Of a stretch of DNA of 64,000 nucleotides, positions 59,104 to 64,000 are shown piece by piece. The DNA lies in contig CM025854.1 of the NCBI GenBank assembly GCA_003952965.2, forward strand, positions 20,134,111 through 20,198,110, read 5' to 3'. How positions within the stretch are numbered: position 1 is the stretch's first letter; each line of letters starts with the position of its first letter. The position numbers were made by a program, and so were the translations under genes. The stretch comes from Morella rubra. Its lineage: Eukaryota; Streptophyta; Magnoliopsida; Fagales; Myricaceae. The notes beneath the pieces are model-generated. The model searched no databases. It was not told the DNA's origin and saw nothing but the letters and a program-made list of their open reading frames with translations.

Positions 59104-60970
59104 TGATGATAAGCCCAGTAATAAGTTGTTCTGGAAGGTTATCATGTAGCGGTGGTTTTCACTTGTTTGTGATGTATTTTACTCGCTTAGCCCTGTACTT
59201 GTTTTCTTTCAATTTCATATATATTGTCGGATTTGAAGGTCCTTTGTGTCGATTGATAATTTGATAGTAATATCAAAAGACTATATATTGATGTCAAACT
59301 CTAGATTAATAATTGGTATTAATCTACCCCATTTATATTTATCGCTTTAGCTTCAAGACAACTCAAAGAAGACGACAGCCTTGGAAAAAGAAAATAAAAT
59401 TTTTTGGCTCCATTATTCTCTCTCTCGCAGTCGGCGGCTGCTCTTTCAATATTGTCTTCAAACATTTTATCTCCAAATCGATCGTCTTTTTCTTCTTCTT
59501 CTTGTTCTTTTTGTCTTTTTGTCTTGAGCAGAAATCGTTTGGTCGTTTTAATCGAAAAAGGTTTCCTTCAAATTATGAACACATCTCCCACCCAAAAAAA
59601 AAAACAAACAAATTAACAAACAAAAAATTAAAAAAAGAAAAGAAAACAGACCTCGGGTATTATAAGAATAACTGTACATGCAACGATAAGTTAAGGACTA
59701 ACGAGAATGTTTTACACCATAAGTCGTGTTTAAAAAACATGAGCTAATTCTAATTATGGAGTCTTCCTTGAATTGTAACCTCTTTCGCCGTTAAACAATG
59801 TTAACCTTTTCCATCAAGTGTCCTAAGAAAAAGTATGATAAGTCGACCTCTTCGCCGTTACTGTTCTCTTCCTTGAATTGTACAGGACGACACTCCTATG
59901 AAAGCATTATGATACGTATTCTATGAATATACTAAGAAAATCTAGTACAAAATTATATCCCCTTATAAAATTCTAACTTTAATATCAGATGCTCACCTTC
60001 ACAGAGTAGCTCTATTCACTCTGTCCAATTTCGAGAAAAGGAGGGTTTAGAGGTGGTCTATTGTTCGTCTCTTAGTTCAGATCGATTTTGACACCATCAG
60101 CCAGCAATAATTCAATGATCACCAATAATTCAAGCTTCTACCATGACTGCAATACTAACAGCCAACCCAAATAAGTTTCAGATAAAAAGCTCAGATTACA
60201 CAGGCACGCCGCACGTATGATCATGTTGCATAGTGTTTGTTTATCAAAAATTTTAACTTAACTTTATAAACATACATCGAAATTTTACTTTTACTTTTTA
60301 TCTCTTATTTATCAATTCTAATATTTTTTCTTTTTTAACATCAACAAAAATTTTATTAAAATTTTACATCTAAACACCGTGTCGATGAGCATCACTTTTT
60401 AGTTATCAACCCATAAAAATTACAAAAGCTGGCTGCTTTCTCTTTAAAATTCCATTTTGTTTTTTAGACCACGCCCTTTTCCCACACCATTTCTCCCTTC
60501 CTCGCTTCTAAAGAAAATACAAATCTTCATAATTTCGGAAAAAATTAAATCCACTTAGAAATCAAAAAAATTAAGATTTGTGCTTGTTCTAAAGACAGAA
60601 TCTGTACGTAATGTTCTAATGTCAAACGTGGTGAATGGAGCCACAAAAAGTAATAATATCTCAAAATAGTGCTCAAATTTAACTATCATGATACTTTCCT
60701 TACAAGCATGTTAAGTAACTTTTCTGCATCTAAGGTCCCTTAAGTTGTTACCTAATCAAAATATTTTTTCTCTTATTTTCTTTGTTCTCCTAATTTCTGA
60801 AATTGGACACCAGACATACGGGATTGAGGAAATAATTATATTTTCCTAAGCCCTTTTTTTTGTTTTCGTCGATATTTTAAAGTAGAACATGTGCATGCGT
60901 AGGATCTCGATACGTCAACACCTACAGAAGAAAATCGCTCGCTTTTTCTGATAAAACGAGGAGTCGGTAA
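59104..60970. other. intergenic DNA
   Basis: AT-rich with poly-A/T tracts. 60229-60381 looks like a small MITE (GTGTTTGTTTATCAAAAATT at one end, AAATTTTACATCTAAACACC at the other). No gene was seen. Confidence 0.45.
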
Positions 60971-61205
60971 CTATGTGCTTCGCCCCACATTTTGTTTCAT
61001 GCCAGAGAACCCCCGTTACCTACGAAAGCAACCGCCAGCCTGCCACGTACTCCAGGGACCCACGACCAACGTCAACAGCCCCTCACAAACGAACAAGAGA
61101 CGTGGATTCGTAAACAACCACGAAGGTTCCACTAATCCTCAAAGCTCCCCGACATTCTCGGAATCAAGCCCATTTCTCTCTCTACTCCTTCTCGGATTCT
61201 CCCCC

Positions 61206-62409
61206 ATGGCCTTGGCGGCTCGTGCGATCCACTGTGAGCTGAGGTCTCCTAAACCGGCTCTTCCGAGAAGAGAACAGCCGGCTCCGGTCCAGGTTGCGGT
61301 CCCGAAACCCAAGTCTGCCGATTCAGAAGGAACTAAGATTGTGTTGCAGCCTCGGTTGTGTAATCTGCGATCGTACGGATCGGATCGTGTCGGGTTGATT
61401 AGGACGAAGAGGGAAGGTGGGGATGGAGGCCATGAGGTGTCGCCGTTCTTTGCGATTCTTTCGGAGTACATAGAGAGCTCGAGGAATAGCCATGACTTTG
61501 AGATCATGTCTGGTCGGCTCGCCATGGTGAGTTTCTACAGAAACAGATCACTTGGCAACTAAGCCGTCGAGATCAGTTTCGATAGATTATTCTTCGAATT
61601 TGATTTATTTATAGAAAATTATTCTGTTTTGTTGGATCCTTTTTGTTTAGTAGATGTATTAAATCTTTATTGTTGCTTTTAAATTGATGTATCTTAAGAA
61701 AATGATAATCATAAGAATCAATTTTTTAGATTTCAGGAATTCTATTAGTCTGTCTGGATCTTTTCGAAGATCAGTGAGTGTTTGTTAGACACGTGCAATA
61801 GCGCACTAGATCTTTGGCACGTGCGGGGCCTCCGCAATAATTACAACCCAAGCCTTGTCTGGGTCACTGGGCCCAGCTAAGAATAAAATGGGCTTCCGCT
61901 GACCCACTTAAAGTCCACCCACAGTAATAGATGTTAAAATATCCAAGAAGACCGGAACGAAGTCTGGCCCTGGAAGAGTCCAGTAGAATATTTCTTAAAA
62001 TTAGAGCCTAGGCTAATTACACCCCAAAAAAAAAAACCAACACAGGAGACAAGGCTTATGCGTGAATTTTACTATTTTGGCCCCTATTGTTTTAGTAATT
62101 TTCGGTTTTAAATTTCTTGTTTGAGATGTCTTTTTGCAGATCGTCTTTGCTGCAACTGTGACAGTGGAGTTGGTGACCGGGAACTCGGTATTCAGAAAGA
62201 TGGACGTTCAAGGCATTGCGGAGGCAGGTGGGGTGTGTTTGGGGGCTGTTACTTGTGCTGCTCTCTTCGCATGGATCTCCAGCGCCCGAAGTAGAGTAGG
62301 TCGATTCTTCACCATCGGTTGTAACACATTCATCGATTCGCTGATCGATCAGATCGTCGATGGCTTATTCTACGGAAGTGAACTCAATGACTGGTCTGAC
62401 GACATTTGA
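61206..62409 (+). CDS. SEP2: STRESS-ENHANCED PROTEIN 2 (ELIP/LHC family)
   Basis: Two-helix thylakoid protein of the ELIP/LHC superfamily, induced by high light and thought to bind pigments or protect photosystems. Exon 1 (61206-61526) and exon 2 (62140-62409) join in phase 0 to 196 residues, close to Arabidopsis SEP2. The N-terminus MALAARAIHCELRSPKPALP is a transit peptide. The first membrane helix carries the chlorophyll-binding-type motif (HDFEIMSGRLAM followed by IVFAATVTVELVTG). The second helix is GGVCLGAVTCAALFAWISSA, and the C-terminus IDSLIDQIVDGLFYGSELND is also family-typical. An in-frame ATG at 60975 would add 77 residues, but the family starts at the later ATG. Confidence 0.93.
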
Positions 62410-62887
62410 GACGCGAATCGAATTGCTATCTAACTCTGTGGAACTTAGAAGCTAGTAAAGTCAGGATTCCTCTCTATGTTTCTTCTTATACGCAAGGATC
62501 TGTAGATCCCAGAAATCCAAGAATTTGGAAGATATAAATAGTTACTGATGGAATAGATGTCTTCGGATCGATGAATCGACGCGGGTGGCATTAATGGAGG
62601 TCGTGATATTTGTTAACTTATTGTCTCTGCCCACCTTGTATCGGGTCCATACTAGTCGTTGTATTTTACTCAAAGTTGGAATCGGCTGGATTATGCAATG
62701 AAGCTATAGCGACAATTGACTTGTTTCGTTAAAATTAGCCGTAACACCTCTATATTTTAGTTTGCAGGGAAGACGGCTTCCTCCATTTCTGCCACTCTGT
62801 TTCCTTCGCATTTCAGAGTCATGCTATCACTGGTTTTGTTTTCTTCCCTGGTAATTTAATTTCAACTTGGCAGCAATAATGCATAGT

Positions 62888-62912
62888 GGGGGGGGGGGGG
62901 GGGGGGGGGGGG
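62888..62912 (+). repeat. G25 homopolymer
   Basis: Twenty-five consecutive G in the SEP2-DPE1 spacer. Such tracts can form G-quadruplexes and are often mis-sized in assemblies. Confidence 0.9.
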
Positions 62913-63682
62913 TTTAATGTATGGGAAGGAAATCCAAATCTGCAATGATTGAGTGTAGAACATGACAAATATTCAGGACAAAAAAAAAAGAGAGTGCAAA
63001 ACATGACAAAACAGAATACGTGCAGTAGTGCCAAAATGTGCCTTTTCATTGGGCAGAAGAACACCTGTTCACCAAGGAACAAAGCAATAGGACAGGACGA
63101 TGGGCAATTTCTTGGTCAAGTAATCCCCTCCCAGAGACACTTATCACGCTCTCGTAACACCAATGAACAGGAACAGCCAACTCACTAATATTTATGCAGT
63201 TGAGTTTTACAATTTTCTGTATTCTGTTCCTTGTCTTGTTTTTCTTCCAAAGATTCTCTCCCAACAAATCTGCCCAATTTCCTTCTAGCACTCAACTGCT
63301 CTTTATTATTCATTTTTTTTTTTTTTTTTATTTTTATTTTTCCTCCGTCTCAGCTATTTATTTTGTTATTTATTTCATTCCAATCTGTCTCGTAGTCATC
63401 AACTTGAGGGGAGGAAATCAGATGAGTGCAGTTCTAAACAATGATGTTCGTCCATTGGATCCCTGGCTGCCACTCGTGGATAGTGTTGACCAATTGATCA
63501 TTGACATGTGGATAACTGGTAAACGTAGGCACGTCTGAGTAGTTCAGCTTCGCTCCAGCTCCCTCGGTTTCTTCTCGCTCGTCACATGCAATATCTGCTC
63601 TCACACTCCATGCTATATGACTCAAACTTGCAGGCTATATCCGCACTGCCATTACCAAATTCGCTCTCTCTCGTTTGCATTA
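62913..63682. other. SEP2-DPE1 intergenic region, DPE1 upstream region
   Basis: No further gene was seen. The last 150 bp (CT-rich, with TCGCTCTCTCTCG) are the likely DPE1 core promoter and leader. Confidence 0.45.
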
Positions 63683-64000
63683 ATGACTATTCCTGGCTAC
63701 CTCTCGATCTTGCCCTCACCTTCTTATTCTAAGCTCTATAGCTGTTCTTCAGTCCCCTCAATTCACACCCCAACACCTTTCCTCTCATCCTTATGCTTCA
63801 GTCCCAAACCAACCCATCAGTCCTTCTACTGTGCCTTCCAGAACGGTGCCGTTTCGACTCTCGCCGCCGTCGGCGAAGATTTGCCTCTCGATTACGGGGA
63901 GTGGTTCCCGAAGCCGGACCCGAGCGAGCGGAGAAGAGCAGGCGTGCTGCTCCATCCGACGTCGTTTAGAGGACCTCACGGGATCGGCGATCTCGGAGAC
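63683..64000 (+). CDS. DPE1: plastid 4-alpha-glucanotransferase (disproportionating enzyme DPE1), partial
   Basis: DPE1 (D-enzyme, GH77) transfers glucan segments between malto-oligosaccharides in the plastid during starch breakdown, releasing glucose from maltotriose. The visible 106 codons begin MTIPGYLSILPSPSYSKLYS, a Ser-rich transit peptide of about 50 residues. The conserved mature start follows: GEDLPLDYGEWFPKPDPSER, RRAGVLLHPTSFRGPHGIGD and LGD at the window end. The frame is open to the last base, so the exon continues beyond the window. The catalytic GH77 residues lie outside the window. Confidence 0.93.
   Translation, partial: MTIPGYLSILPSPSYSKLYSCSSVPSIHTPTPFLSSLCFSPKPTHQSFYCAFQNGAVSTLAAVGEDLPLDYGEWFPKPDPSERRRAGVLLHPTSFRGPHGIGDLGD

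Noticed and set aside
1-64000. CRISPR arrays, rRNA and tRNA genes
   Set aside because: None seen. Repeats present are microsatellites and transposons, and no cloverleaf with a GGTTCGAATCC-type arm was found by eye.

Overview
The window is nuclear DNA of a flowering plant, most likely a woody eudicot and probably a rosid. The genes have GT-AG introns, 5' leaders rich in CT/GA, AT-rich intergenic DNA and many small plant-type transposons (hAT-like elements with 8-bp target duplications, MITEs). Species cannot be fixed from sequence alone. One run of exactly 1000 N (9795-10794) marks a scaffold gap.

Layout. 1-9794: two tandem minus-strand copies of a short-chain dehydrogenase/reductase gene (1-acyldihydroxyacetone-phosphate reductase type). 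Copy 1 is a frameshifted pseudogene. Copy 2 keeps its catalytic exons, but its first exon is missing, probably in the gap. A decayed fragment of a CID/ENTH-VHS-type gene lies between them. 10796-17577: a 3.1-kb, nearly perfect inverted repeat with a 591-bp loop. Each arm carries the promoter, leader and first coding codons of an RKP (KPC1-like RING E3 ligase) gene. 17578-24400: repeat-rich DNA with two hAT-like non-autonomous elements, a long fold-back element and a MITE. 24578-31814: a complete 14-exon HEAT INTOLERANT 4 gene. 33268-38054: a complete CPR5 gene facing it tail to tail. 39818-40402: an intronless NF-YB gene. 41979-43407: a DUF948-like, probably plastid membrane protein gene. 46327-46696: a PROPEP gene (precursor of a Pep danger peptide). 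48452-51510: a small membrane protein gene whose second exon shares a PROPEP-like motif. 56772-57506: a MIZU-KUSSEI1-like DUF617 gene. 58671-59103: a three-exon gene for a 73-residue protein, proposed here as a second, divergent PROPEP-like precursor. 61206-62409: STRESS-ENHANCED PROTEIN 2. 63683-64000: the first exon of plastid disproportionating enzyme DPE1, running off the window.

The gene set matches, from memory, Arabidopsis neighbourhoods that are duplicates of one ancestral block: chr5 DPE1-PROPEP1/2/3-HIT4-like-CPR5, chr5 PROPEP4/5-HIT4-SDR-ENTH/VHS, and chr2 SEP2-DUF617-PROPEP6-RKP. The window therefore looks like a largely unfractionated version of that block. PROPEP, CPR5 and perhaps RKP connect it to immunity and cell death. 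HIT4, SEP2 and CPR5 connect it to stress responses.

The observations most worth following are the second PROPEP-like gene, the RKP inverted repeat (a possible hairpin-RNA locus or an assembly artefact), and the motif shared by PROPEP and its membrane-protein neighbour.
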